Positions 36,222 to 44,872 of a stretch of DNA of 64,000 nt are shown piece by piece. The DNA lies in NCBI GenBank assembly GCA_029224465.1, contig JAQXUQ010000004.1:16992-80991 (forward strand), read 5' to 3'. The translations under genes were made by a program, and so were the position numbers. The stretch is from Bacillota bacterium. Lineage in GTDB: Bacteria > Bacillota > Clostridia > Lachnospirales > Lachnospiraceae. Numbering within the stretch: the stretch's first letter is position 1; the number at the start of each line of letters is the position of its first letter. The notes under the pieces are model-generated. The model did not search any database. It saw only the letters and a list, made by a program, of their open reading frames with translations, and had not been told where the DNA came from.

Positions 36222-36251
36222 TTGAATCCACCCCACCCTTTTTGTTACAAT
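36222..36251 (+). promoter_or_regulatory. Promoter of the rubrerythrin gene
   Basis: TTGAAT (36222-36227), 18-base spacer, TACAAT (36246-36251) with TG one base before it. A leader of about 95 bases precedes the ATG. No PerR-type box was recognised. Confidence 0.65.
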
Positions 36252-36350
36252 ATGAATGAAAGTTTCTCTGCCGCCATGCCCGGCATGTGCATTCTGCCCG
36301 GACAGACGCCGGAGCTTTTATTCACAGAGACTATACATGGAGGTAAAACG

Positions 36351-36887
36351 ATGAACCCTTATTCCGGCACAAAAACTGAAAAGAATCTTCTTGAGGCTTT
36401 TGCAGGCGAATCTCAGGCCCGCAACAAATATACTTATTTTGCATCTGTAGCGAAGAAACAGGGATATGAGCAGATCGCGGCGCTGTTCCAGAAGACGGCA
36501 GACAACGAAAAAGAGCACGCAAAGCTCTGGTTCAAGGAACTGGGGATGCTCGGCGATACAGATGAGAATCTGCTTTCCGGCGCGGAAGGCGAGAATTACG
36601 AGTGGACCGACATGTATGACCGCATGGCGAAGGAAGCGGATGAGGAAGGCTTCCATGAACTTGCGGCAAAGTTCCGCGGCGTAGCAGCGATCGAGAAGAC
36701 CCATGAAGAGCGTTATCGCAAGCTCCTCGCAAACGTGAAGAACAATGAAGTCTTCAAAAAGAGCGAAGTCAAAGTCTGGGAATGCAGAAACTGCGGACAT
36801 ATTGTTGTCGGCACTTCCGCTCCCGAGGTTTGCCCGGTTTGCAAGCATCCGCAGGCATTCTTTGAGGTTCGCGAGGAGAATTACTAA
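36351..36887 (+). CDS. rbr: Rubrerythrin
   Basis: Cytosolic di-iron peroxidase, 178 residues from the ATG at 36351 (TGGAGG upstream). The ferritin-like domain (1-135) carries the iron-binding helices: [30 protein letters not shown], and [18 protein letters not shown]. The C-terminal rubredoxin domain has CRNCGHIV and [13 protein letters not shown]. It reduces hydrogen peroxide using rubredoxin or ferredoxin electrons, a standard defence in anaerobes. Its own promoter and terminator make it monocistronic. Confidence 0.96.
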   Translation: MNPYSGTKTEKNLLEAFAGESQARNKYTYFASVAKKQGYEQIAALFQKTADNEKEHAKLWFKELGMLGDTDENLLSGAEGENYEWTDMYDRMAKEADEEGFHELAAKFRGVAAIEKTHEERYRKLLANVKNNEVFKKSEVKVWECRNCGHIVVGTSAPEVCPVCKHPQAFFEVREENY

Positions 36888-36982
36888 GCCACGCAGGGCA
36901 GATAAATGCCGCGAAGCCGGAGACGACCCCCACGGCAGCCTGACAACGCCTGACGGCGGATATATTTTGAGCCAATGAGATG

Positions 36983-37025
36983 AAGAGCACGGCGAAAGTA
37001 TTGTATACTTTTGTTGTGCTCTTTT
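36983..37025 (+). terminator. Terminator between rubrerythrin and glpP
   Basis: AAGAGCAC (36983-36990) pairs with GTGCTCTT (37016-37023), with an inner AAAGTA/TACTTT stem, followed by TTTTTG. Placed about 95 bases after the rubrerythrin stop. Confidence 0.75.
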
Positions 37026-37065
37026 TGCGCGGAAGAAAACGCCGCGCGGAGCGGAAAGGTTCCCG

Positions 37066-37641
37066 ATGAAACATGAGCAGTTTATCGATCTTGTAGAGGC
37101 CAATCCGGTTGTCGCCGCGGTTAAGGACAACGTCGGACTCGAAAAATGTCTTGCGTCGGATATTGGTGTCGTGTTTGTTTTGTACGGCGATATTGTAAGC
37201 CTTCCCGGCATTGTGAGCCGCCTGAACGCAGCCGGCAAAACCGTCCTCGTCCACATGGACCTGATCACGGGGCTTGCGCCGAAGGAGGTTTCGGTCGACT
37301 TTATCCACGCCCAAACATCCGCCGCCGGCATCATCTCCACCCGTTCGAATCTGATCGAGCATGCCGCGTCGCTGGGCATGAACACGGTGCTGCGGTATTT
37401 TATGATTGATTCGATTGCATTGCGGAATGTGCAGCGGCAGAGCGAGTCCAAGGTGCAGCCTGATATCGTTGAAATTCTTCCGGCGATTCTGATGCCGGAA
37501 TTCATCAGCAAGATTAAGGCAATTACACGCGTGCCGCTGATGGCCAGCGGCCTTGTCACGACCAAAAAGGAAGTGCTGCATGCGCTGAATGCCGGGGCGG
37601 TTGCTGTTTCGACGACGGATCAGCGGCTCTGGACCGCGTAG
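37066..37641 (+). CDS. glpP: Glycerol-3-phosphate responsive antiterminator
   Basis: GlpP-family RNA-binding antiterminator of 191 residues, the normal full length. Conserved stretches: NPVVAAVKDNVGLEKCLASD, VFVLYGDIVSL, VHMDLITGLAPKEVSVDFI, GIISTRSNLIEHAASLGM, VEILPAILMPEFISKIK and MASGLVTTKKEVLHALNAGA. With glycerol-3-phosphate bound, GlpP lets transcription pass leader terminators of glp genes. Here the glp genes follow directly. The leader between glpP and the dehydrogenase holds family A element copy 2, and the glpK leader holds a compact hairpin; either might be a GlpP target. Confidence 0.9.
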   Translation: MKHEQFIDLVEANPVVAAVKDNVGLEKCLASDIGVVFVLYGDIVSLPGIVSRLNAAGKTVLVHMDLITGLAPKEVSVDFIHAQTSAAGIISTRSNLIEHAASLGMNTVLRYFMIDSIALRNVQRQSESKVQPDIVEILPAILMPEFISKIKAITRVPLMASGLVTTKKEVLHALNAGAVAVSTTDQRLWTA

Positions 37642-37892
37642 CGCCGCCGCATGCGGCGCCTGCCGCGCATTCATGCAATAGCGGGAGAAACGCTTGAATT
37701 GCATAGAGAATCCAAGACATTTTGCAAGGTGCGGAGCGTAATGCCTAGATTTTGAAGAAATCTAGGCATTACAGCGCCGCACGGCAGAAACGTCTTGGAA
37801 AATTTATGCAAAATAAGCGCGCGGCGGCGTATTGCATTGACCAGCCGCCGCAAACCGCACCGGCGCCGCTAGCCGCGCGCCGCCGCATGCAG
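37642..37892. repeat. Dispersed nested inverted-repeat element, copy 2 (family A)
   Basis: Apical stem AATGCCTAGATTT (37740-37752) with AAATCTAGGCATT (37758-37770), loop TGAAG. Longer arms run from TTGCATAGAGAATCCAAGAC (37699 on) to GTCTTGGAAAATTTATGCAA (to about 37811). An outer pair joins TCATGCAATAGCG (from 37672) to the GGCGTATTGCATT block ending near 37838, and GC-rich flanks CGCCGCATGC occur at both ends. It fills the space between glpP and the dehydrogenase gene. Confidence 0.75.
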
Positions 37893-38008
37893 GCTGGACA
37901 TGGGCCGGCCGTCACAATCATTTGTTAGTTGTTCCGTACTGCTTTGGAGACGGGAGATGCAGGACGGGTGGAATACTTGTACGCTTTTTTCAAGGAGGTA
38001 ATGGAACA

Positions 38009-39454
38009 ATGATGTACGATGTGGTAATCATCGGCGCCGGCGTTTCCGGCGCGGCAATCGCGCGGGAACTCTCACGCTATGACTGCAATGTATGCGTTCT
38101 CGAAAAAGAAGAGGACGTCTGCTGCGGCACATCCAAAGCCAACAGCGCGATCGTGCACGCAGGCTATGACTGCAAGCCGGGATCGATGATGGCGAAGATG
38201 AACGTGCGCGGGAACGCAATGATGGAACAGCTCTCGAAAGATCTGGATTTTCCGTTCAGGAGAAACGGATCGCTTGTTTTGTGCGTCGAAGAGGAACAGC
38301 TTCCTGCTCTGCAGAGGCTCTACGAGCAGGGTATTCAGGACGGCGTTCCGGGACTGCAGCTTCTGGATCACGACGCGGCGCTTGCGATGGAGCCGAATCT
38401 TTCGGACAAGGTCGTGGCTGCCCTGTATGCGCCGAGCGCGGGCGTCGTCTGCCCGTTTCTGATGAACATTGCCATGGCCGAGAATGCTTTTGAGAACGGG
38501 GTGGACTTCCGCTTTAACACAGAGGTCGAAGCGCTGCGCCGCGAGGAGGATGGCCGCTGGCACATCCGCACGAACAACGGCGAATACCTTGCGCGCTGCG
38601 TAGTCAATGCGGCCGGTGTTTACGCCGACATCTTCCACAACATGGTGAGCGCGAAGAAACTTCATATCACGCCAAGACGCGGCGACTACCTGCTTCTGGA
38701 TCACGAGACCGAAGGCTTCGTGCAGCACACGATTTTCCAGCAGCCGGGGAAGTTCGGCAAAGGCGTTCTGGTTGCGCCCACGATCCACGGTAACACGCTG
38801 GTCGGCCCGACGGCGATTGACGTACCGGACCGCGAAGACACCGCCACCACGCAGGAGGGCCTCGACCAGGTTATTTCGCGTTCGGCGATTTCCGTGAAAA
38901 ACCTGCCGCTTCGCAAGGTTATCACTTCGTTCGCCGGTCTTCGCGCGCATGAAGACGGACATGATTTTGTGCTCGGCCCGGTGGAAGACGCGCAGGACTT
39001 CTATGACTGTGCCGGTATTGAGTCGCCCGGCCTCTCCAGCGCTCCGGCTATCGGAGAGTATATCGGGGGGATGGTTGCGGAGCGGTTTTGTTTTGACAGA
39101 AAAAAAGAGTGGAAAGCTACCCGCAAAGGCATCGTAAGCCCGAAGAATCTTTCTTTTGAGGAACGAAACGAACTGATCAGGCGGAATCCGGCGTACGGAC
39201 AGATCATCTGCCGGTGCGAAAACATCACCGAAGCCGAGATCATCGACGCCATCCGGCGGCCCCTCGGAGCGCGCTCGCTGGACGGTGTCAAGCGCAGAGT
39301 CCGCGCAGGCATGGGCCGTTGTCAGGGCGGCTTCTGCAGTCCGCGCGTGATGGACATTCTTTCACGTGAACTGGGGCTGCCGATGGAGAAAATCACCAAG
39401 AGCGGCGGCCGCTCGAATATTGTGCTGGACATCCAAAGAGGGGAGGGGCAGTAA
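38009..39454 (+). CDS. GlpA-like glycerol-3-phosphate dehydrogenase with C-terminal [2Fe-2S] domain
   Basis: FAD-dependent oxidoreductase of about 481 residues. The N-terminal Rossmann motif is VVIIGAGVSGAAIARELS (about 5-22); the DAO-type substrate domain includes SKANSAIVHAGYD and VVNAAGVYAD; the C-terminal BFD-like domain has CRCENITEAEI and GMGRCQGGFCSP, with four cysteines for an iron-sulfur cluster. AAGGAGG sits 10 bases before the ATG. The next two genes encode an FAD/NAD oxidoreductase and a DUF1667 protein, the usual anaerobic three-gene G3P dehydrogenase set. Reaction: glycerol-3-phosphate to dihydroxyacetone phosphate, supported by glpP and glpK on either side. Confidence 0.87.
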   Translation: MMYDVVIIGAGVSGAAIARELSRYDCNVCVLEKEEDVCCGTSKANSAIVHAGYDCKPGSMMAKMNVRGNAMMEQLSKDLDFPFRRNGSLVLCVEEEQLPALQRLYEQGIQDGVPGLQLLDHDAALAMEPNLSDKVVAALYAPSAGVVCPFLMNIAMAENAFENGVDFRFNTEVEALRREEDGRWHIRTNNGEYLARCVVNAAGVYADIFHNMVSAKKLHITPRRGDYLLLDHETEGFVQHTIFQQPGKFGKGVLVAPTIHGNTLVGPTAIDVPDREDTATTQEGLDQVISRSAISVKNLPLRKVITSFAGLRAHEDGHDFVLGPVEDAQDFYDCAGIESPGLSSAPAIGEYIGGMVAERFCFDRKKEWKATRKGIVSPKNLSFEERNELIRRNPAYGQIICRCENITEAEIIDAIRRPLGARSLDGVKRRVRAGMGRCQGGFCSPRVMDILSRELGLPMEKITKSGGRSNIVLDIQRGEGQ

Positions 39455-40902
39455 TGAAAACAGTTGATATCGTAATTATCGGCGGCGGCCCCGCGGGACT
39501 TGCGGCGGCGCTTTCCGCGCGCAAGGCCGGAACCGAAAATATCCTTATTATAGAGCGGGACGATGAGCTGGGCGGAATTTTAAATCAGTGCATTCATAAC
39601 GGCTTCGGACTGCATACTTTTCATGAGGAGCTGACCGGCCCCGAGTATGCCGGCCGCTTTATCGATCAGGTGAAGGAAGCGGGCATTCCGTATCTTCTGA
39701 ATACGATGGTGCTGGATATTTCGCGGGCCGGCGCAGCGCCTGACGCGTGCGCCGACGCAGGTGCCGCACAGACAGCGCCGGAAACAGCCGAAAGCGCTGC
39801 TGCCGGCGGCGCCCGCCACATCATCACCGCGACCAACCGCACTGACGGCCTTTTCCAGATCGGTGCGCAGGCTGTCATTCTCGCGATGGGCTGCCGTGAA
39901 CGCCCCAGAGGCGCGCTGAACATCCCCGGCTACCGGCCGGCGGGCATCTTCTCCGCAGGCACGGCACAGCGCCTTGTCAACGTGGAAGGCTACATGCCCG
40001 GACATGAAGTCGTGATTCTGGGCTCCGGCGATATCGGCCTGATCATGGCGCGCCGTATGACACTCGAAGGAGCCAAAGTCAAAGTTGTCGCCGAACTCAT
40101 GCCTTACTCGGGCGGCCTCAAAAGAAATATCGTGCAGTGTCTTGACGACTTCGGCATTCCGCTGAAGCTTTCACACACCGTTGTGGATATCGAAGGGAAA
40201 GATCGTGTGAAAGCGGTGACGATCGCGCAGGTCGGCGCGGACCGCCGCCCGATCCCCGGAACAGAGGAGCGGTATACCTGCGACACACTGCTTTTGTCGG
40301 TCGGTCTGATTCCGGAGAACGAGCTTTCGCGCGCCGCGGGCATTGAGATCAACGGCGTGACGAACGGCCCTGTCGTCAACGAGAGTCTGGAAACGAGCGA
40401 GGAAGGGGTGTTTGCGTGCGGGAATGTTTTGCATGTGCATGACCTCGTGGACAACGTGTCCGAGGAAGCATCCCGCGCAGGCACGAACGCGGCGAGGTTT
40501 GTTGCCCGAAATTCCGGCAAAACAACACCGCCCGACACCCTCAATACGCAGGCCGAAGCCGGCGAAACCCGGACCGGAGCCAAAACCCGGACCGGAGCCG
40601 GCGAAATCCAGGTCCGGACTGGAAACGGTGTCCGATACACCGTACCGTCGTTTGTAAATCCGGAGAGACTGGACGGCAACCTGATTATCCGTTTCCGTGT
40701 CGGCGCGATCTACAAGGATGCGAGCGTTGTCGTGCGCCTCGGCGGCGAGCGGCTGCGCGCCCTCAAAAAGAAAATTATTGCGCCCGGCGAGATGGAACAG
40801 GTCATCATCACGAAAGACGAGCTGCTGCAGCATGAAAACGCAGACAGTATCGAGATCTCGATTGAAGAGAACAGCGCCGCACAGGCAGCGCAGAGCAGGT
40901 AA
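39454..40902 (+). CDS. FAD/NAD(P)-dependent oxidoreductase of the glp module
   Basis: Pyridine nucleotide-disulfide oxidoreductase-like protein of 482 residues, without a redox CxxxxC pair. FAD motif VDIVIIGGGPAGLAAALSAR; NAD motif VVILGSGDIGLIMARRM; ILAMGCRERPRGALNIPG; and GVFACGNVLHVHDLVDNV near the middle of the C-terminal half. It starts on the stop codon of the dehydrogenase gene (TAATG). It probably passes electrons from the GlpA-like subunit to NAD. Two Ala/Gly/Thr-rich insertions are unusual: about 90-115, and 350-390, the latter encoded by 15-base tandem repeats near 40570-40610. Confidence 0.85.
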   Translation: MKTVDIVIIGGGPAGLAAALSARKAGTENILIIERDDELGGILNQCIHNGFGLHTFHEELTGPEYAGRFIDQVKEAGIPYLLNTMVLDISRAGAAPDACADAGAAQTAPETAESAAAGGARHIITATNRTDGLFQIGAQAVILAMGCRERPRGALNIPGYRPAGIFSAGTAQRLVNVEGYMPGHEVVILGSGDIGLIMARRMTLEGAKVKVVAELMPYSGGLKRNIVQCLDDFGIPLKLSHTVVDIEGKDRVKAVTIAQVGADRRPIPGTEERYTCDTLLLSVGLIPENELSRAAGIEINGVTNGPVVNESLETSEEGVFACGNVLHVHDLVDNVSEEASRAGTNAARFVARNSGKTTPPDTLNTQAEAGETRTGAKTRTGAGEIQVRTGNGVRYTVPSFVNPERLDGNLIIRFRVGAIYKDASVVVRLGGERLRALKKKIIAPGEMEQVIITKDELLQHENADSIEISIEENSAAQAAQSR

Positions 40903-40915
40903 GGGGGCGACAAAG

Positions 40916-41278
40916 ATGGAAGAACGTACTTTGACATGTATTGGCTGCCCCATGGGCTGCCAGGTCAGCGTCCAGATGGACGCCGGTAAAATCCTTTCCG
41001 TGACAGGCAACACCTGTCCGCGGGGAGACGCGTATGCGAGGGAAGAGGTCACGGCGCCCGCAAGGACGGTGACTTCGACGATTCCTGTCACGGGCGGCGG
41101 CAGAAAAGTCCGCATCCCCTGCAAAACAGCATCCGACATCCCCAAACAGAAAATCTTTGTGGTCATGGCGCAGATCCACAAAGCGGGCGCGCAGGCTCCG
41201 GTCAGGCGCGGGGATGTTTTGATCCGTGATGTGGCGGGCACCGGTGTCGATGTGATCGCGACGGGCGACGTGCTGTAA
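40916..41278 (+). CDS. DUF1667 protein of the glp module
   Basis: Small cytosolic protein of 120 residues. The N-terminal motif ERTLTCIGCPMGCQVSV and NTCPRGDAYAREE provide four cysteines, likely for an iron-sulfur cluster, in the DUF1667 pattern; the C-terminal half has RKVRIPCKTASDIPKQKIFVV-type sequence and ends with DVAGTGVDVIATGDVL. AAGGGGG precedes the ATG at 40916, 13 bases after the oxidoreductase stop. It is nearly always found with the two preceding genes and is taken as the third subunit of the complex; its exact function is not established. Confidence 0.88.
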   Translation: MEERTLTCIGCPMGCQVSVQMDAGKILSVTGNTCPRGDAYAREEVTAPARTVTSTIPVTGGGRKVRIPCKTASDIPKQKIFVVMAQIHKAGAQAPVRRGDVLIRDVAGTGVDVIATGDVL

Positions 41279-41420
41279 GGCGCGCGGGCCGCTCGGGCAG
41301 CCGCGCCGGAATTGCATCGCATCAGCCGGCCGGCTGCGAACACAAGCCGCGGCCGGCGAAGAGTGCCTTCGCACAGTCCGGCCGCGTTGCCGCACTGGCT
41401 GTGCTCCGCCGTCCGGCGCG

Positions 41421-41471
41421 TGATATAATGCAACAATATACTGCCTGCCGTGGTCAGGGTCCGCGGCAGGT
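41421..41471 (+). promoter_or_regulatory. glpK promoter (extended -10) and leader hairpin
   Basis: TGATATAAT at 41422-41430 is an extended -10; no good -35 is present, which fits that class. Immediately downstream an 11-base stem (41445-41454 with 41462-41471) closes a small loop before the GGGGGA ribosome site. The hairpin could be a GlpP-responsive attenuator or protect the 5' end. The region 41279-41420 is GC-rich and has an inverted repeat around CCGGCCGGC but no gene. Confidence 0.5.
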
Positions 41472-41491
41472 GAACACTTTGGGGGATTATC

Positions 41492-42994
<1,503 letters not shown>

Positions 42995-43079
42995 GCATTG
43001 CGATCATGCGGGGTGGCCGAGGTGTGGCGCAGATGGGTGCGGGCAGCGCGATTTCGTGCAAAACGGAACAATATCAGGA

Positions 43080-43206
43080 TTTGCAAGAAGGCCTTCGTTG
43101 CGAGAGAAGAAATCTCGGGATTTGCCGGAAGAAAACGAGCGAGACAACAAATTTCTTCTTGCAAAAGTATAGAAAAAGCGAATTTGCAAGAAAGGCTTCT
43201 TACAGG
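43080..43206. repeat. Nested palindrome element, copy 1 (family B, TTGCAAGAA type)
   Basis: Outer arms 43080-43104 and 43182-43206 (TTGCAAGAAGGCC against its complement GGCTTCTTAC...) enclose an inner pair, 43098-43115 and 43149-43165 (GAGAAGAAATC with AAATTTCTTCTTGC). The repeated word is TTGCAAGAA and its complement. About 85 bases after glpK. Copy 2 is at 56719. Confidence 0.65.
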
Positions 43207-43230
43207 CAAGTATCATACAAATATTAAATA

Positions 43231-43257
43231 ATTAAAATACGATCAAAGTATTTTAAT
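43231..43257. repeat. AT-rich perfect inverted repeat
   Basis: ATTAAAATAC and GTATTTTAAT, ten bases each with a 7-base gap. Directly follows family B copy 1. Possible operator or remnant of a mobile end. Confidence 0.5.
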
Positions 43258-43303
43258 ATTGTTTCCGCCGGGTGTACTATACAATTAACAAAGATAAGAG
43301 AAG

Positions 43304-43352
43304 CAAGGGAGCTTCCGAAAGGCGCCATGGATGCCTTCGGAGGCTCTCTTTG
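43304..43352 (+). terminator. Terminator-like hairpin in the gene-poor region
   Basis: A stem of about 20 pairs (43304-43323 with 43333-43352, one bulge) is followed by TTTTC. It is just upstream of a good ribosome site and short reading frame, so it may be a leader attenuator. Confidence 0.6.
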
Positions 43353-43371
43353 TTTTCAGAAAGGAGACAAT

Positions 43372-43694
43372 ATGAGATTCTTACATGAGGCGATTTTGTT
43401 TTTGAAGGATTTTGGCGAGATGTTCCCGGAACACATGTATGTCGGGAGGAAATGAAGAAAGCAGTGAATTGCAACGTGAAAAAATTAAATAGGCGGGGTC
43501 TGAAGTAATGCGAAGAGAAATTAGTTCAGGCAGAACGGACATTAGTCGAGTCCCGGTGCAGCAATGACAAAATGATGGAAGCTGTGCCGGGACGAATTTT
43601 GTGTTTGGGTATTTGTAAGTACTGGAAGCGCACTGACTGCATGTACCTTATGAGGATACAGGTATGCCCGAACGTTGAAGTCAGCACAGCGTGA
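43372..43694 (+). other. Chain of very short overlapping reading frames / structured RNA region
   Basis: An AAGGAGA site precedes ATG 43372 (27 codons, MRFLHEAILFLKDFGEMF...). Its TGA overlaps ATG 43452 (18 codons, MKKAVNCNVKKLNRRGLK). That stop overlaps ATG 43508 (19 codons, MRREISSGRTDISRVPVQQ), whose stop overlaps a 3-codon frame and then ATG 43572 (40 codons, MMEAVPGRILCLGICKYWKR...) ending at 43694. The DNA also folds: GTCCCGG and CCGGGAC around 43533-43595, and CTGACT/AGTCAG with GCATGTACC/GGTATGC inside 43633-43685. No known family was recognised. It may be a leader peptide chain, a non-coding RNA or a decayed gene; the sequence alone does not decide. 43695-43927 shows nothing further. 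Confidence 0.35.
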
Positions 43695-43927
43695 AAAATA
43701 TATTAACCAGCAATCACAATTATTGGAAAATTACTTTCAAATCGCATTGACATCACCGCAGAATACTTCATAATTGAATATATATATGAATAATTCGTCC
43801 GGTGCGCCCGCCGCCCTCAATGAACGCGTGGGACGGCTGCACCGATTGCGCCGGCATGCTGCCGCACCGCCGCCCCGTGCCGGGCGGCTCACCGGCAAAC
43901 GCATACCCACTCCCAGAGAGGCTAGCT

Positions 43928-44797
43928 ATGGAAATCAGCAGCAATATCCTCGTCAAAATAAAGCTTGGCTACAACCAGTTCACGCGCACGGAACGCAAAA
44001 TTGCCGACTACGTACTTGCGAACAGCAAAGATGTGCCGTTCATGTCCATCACCGAACTTTCCGACGCCTGCCATGTCGCGGAAGCCTCCGTACACCGCTT
44101 CTGCCGGACGATCAAGGTCAAAGGCTATCAGGAATTCAAGATGATGCTGTCCCTGAGTGTCAAGGAAGAAGACGACAGGTCAAGAAAACTGCGCGAAAGC
44201 ACAGGCTTCCCCGAAAGCGACGCCGGTAAACGCCAGTATCAGCAGATCCTGGAGTATCATCTGGATGCGATCCGGGAGACCAATGCGCTGCTGAACCCTG
44301 CGGTCGTAAATGAAACTGTGGAGATGATGACGAGTGCGCGGCGGATTATGTTTTTAGGTGTTGGAAACTCCATGATCACCGCAGAAGAGGCACAGGGCCG
44401 CTTCCTGCACATCACCCCGAAAGTTTGCTACGTCATCGACCCCCACATGCAGGCAATGGCCGCGTCCATGGTGGGGCCGGAAGACATGCTGATTTTCTTC
44501 TCTTATTCCGGAGCGACGAAAGACAACGTCATGATCGCGAAAATCGCGCGTGAGCGCGGCGCGAAAATCACCGTCATCACCCGATATCTGAAATCGGATC
44601 TGACGAGGTATGCGGATACTGTTTTTATCTGCGGGGCGAAGGAAGGACCGCTCGAGGGCGGCTCCATGGGCGCCAAAATGAGCCAGCTCCACATCATCGA
44701 CATCCTTTTCCAGTGCTATTATCACAGAAATGAAGCGGAGTCGCGGCGCAACAACGAGCTGACGGCGGCTGCGAATCTGGACAGATATGATAAGTAA
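43928..44797 (+). CDS. MurR/RpiR family transcriptional regulator (HTH-SIS)
   Basis: Regulator of 289 residues. The N-terminal RpiR helix-turn-helix (1-75) has GYNQFTRTERKIADYVLANS, MSITELSDACHVAEASVHRF and KGYQEFKMML. The SIS sugar-phosphate domain (about 125-260) has ARRIMFLGVGNSMITAEEAQ, DMLIFFSYSGATKDNV and ARERGAKITVITRY. The start at 43928 has AGAGAGG upstream; a longer frame from 43802 lacks such a site. The ligand is probably a phosphorylated sugar. Its target is not obvious, because the glycerol operon ends before it and the next gene is a membrane protein. Confidence 0.9.
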   Translation: MEISSNILVKIKLGYNQFTRTERKIADYVLANSKDVPFMSITELSDACHVAEASVHRFCRTIKVKGYQEFKMMLSLSVKEEDDRSRKLRESTGFPESDAGKRQYQQILEYHLDAIRETNALLNPAVVNETVEMMTSARRIMFLGVGNSMITAEEAQGRFLHITPKVCYVIDPHMQAMAASMVGPEDMLIFFSYSGATKDNVMIAKIARERGAKITVITRYLKSDLTRYADTVFICGAKEGPLEGGSMGAKMSQLHIIDILFQCYYHRNEAESRRNNELTAAANLDRYDK

Positions 44798-44872
44798 GCG
44801 ACATATCATGGACAGAAACATATACTCCTCGTGGCGTTTTCCTGTTAAATGCAGAAAGAAAGGCGGGGAAAA

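Noticed and set aside
36318..37565. Minus-strand open frame of 415 codons across rubrerythrin and glpP
   Set aside because: It crosses two real genes and the terminator between them, and has no family resemblance.
43080..43700. Group II intron, retron or IS200/IS605 remnant
   Set aside because: No reverse transcriptase, TnpA or TnpB fragment is readable on either strand, and intron end motifs were not found. Kept as an unexplained structured region.
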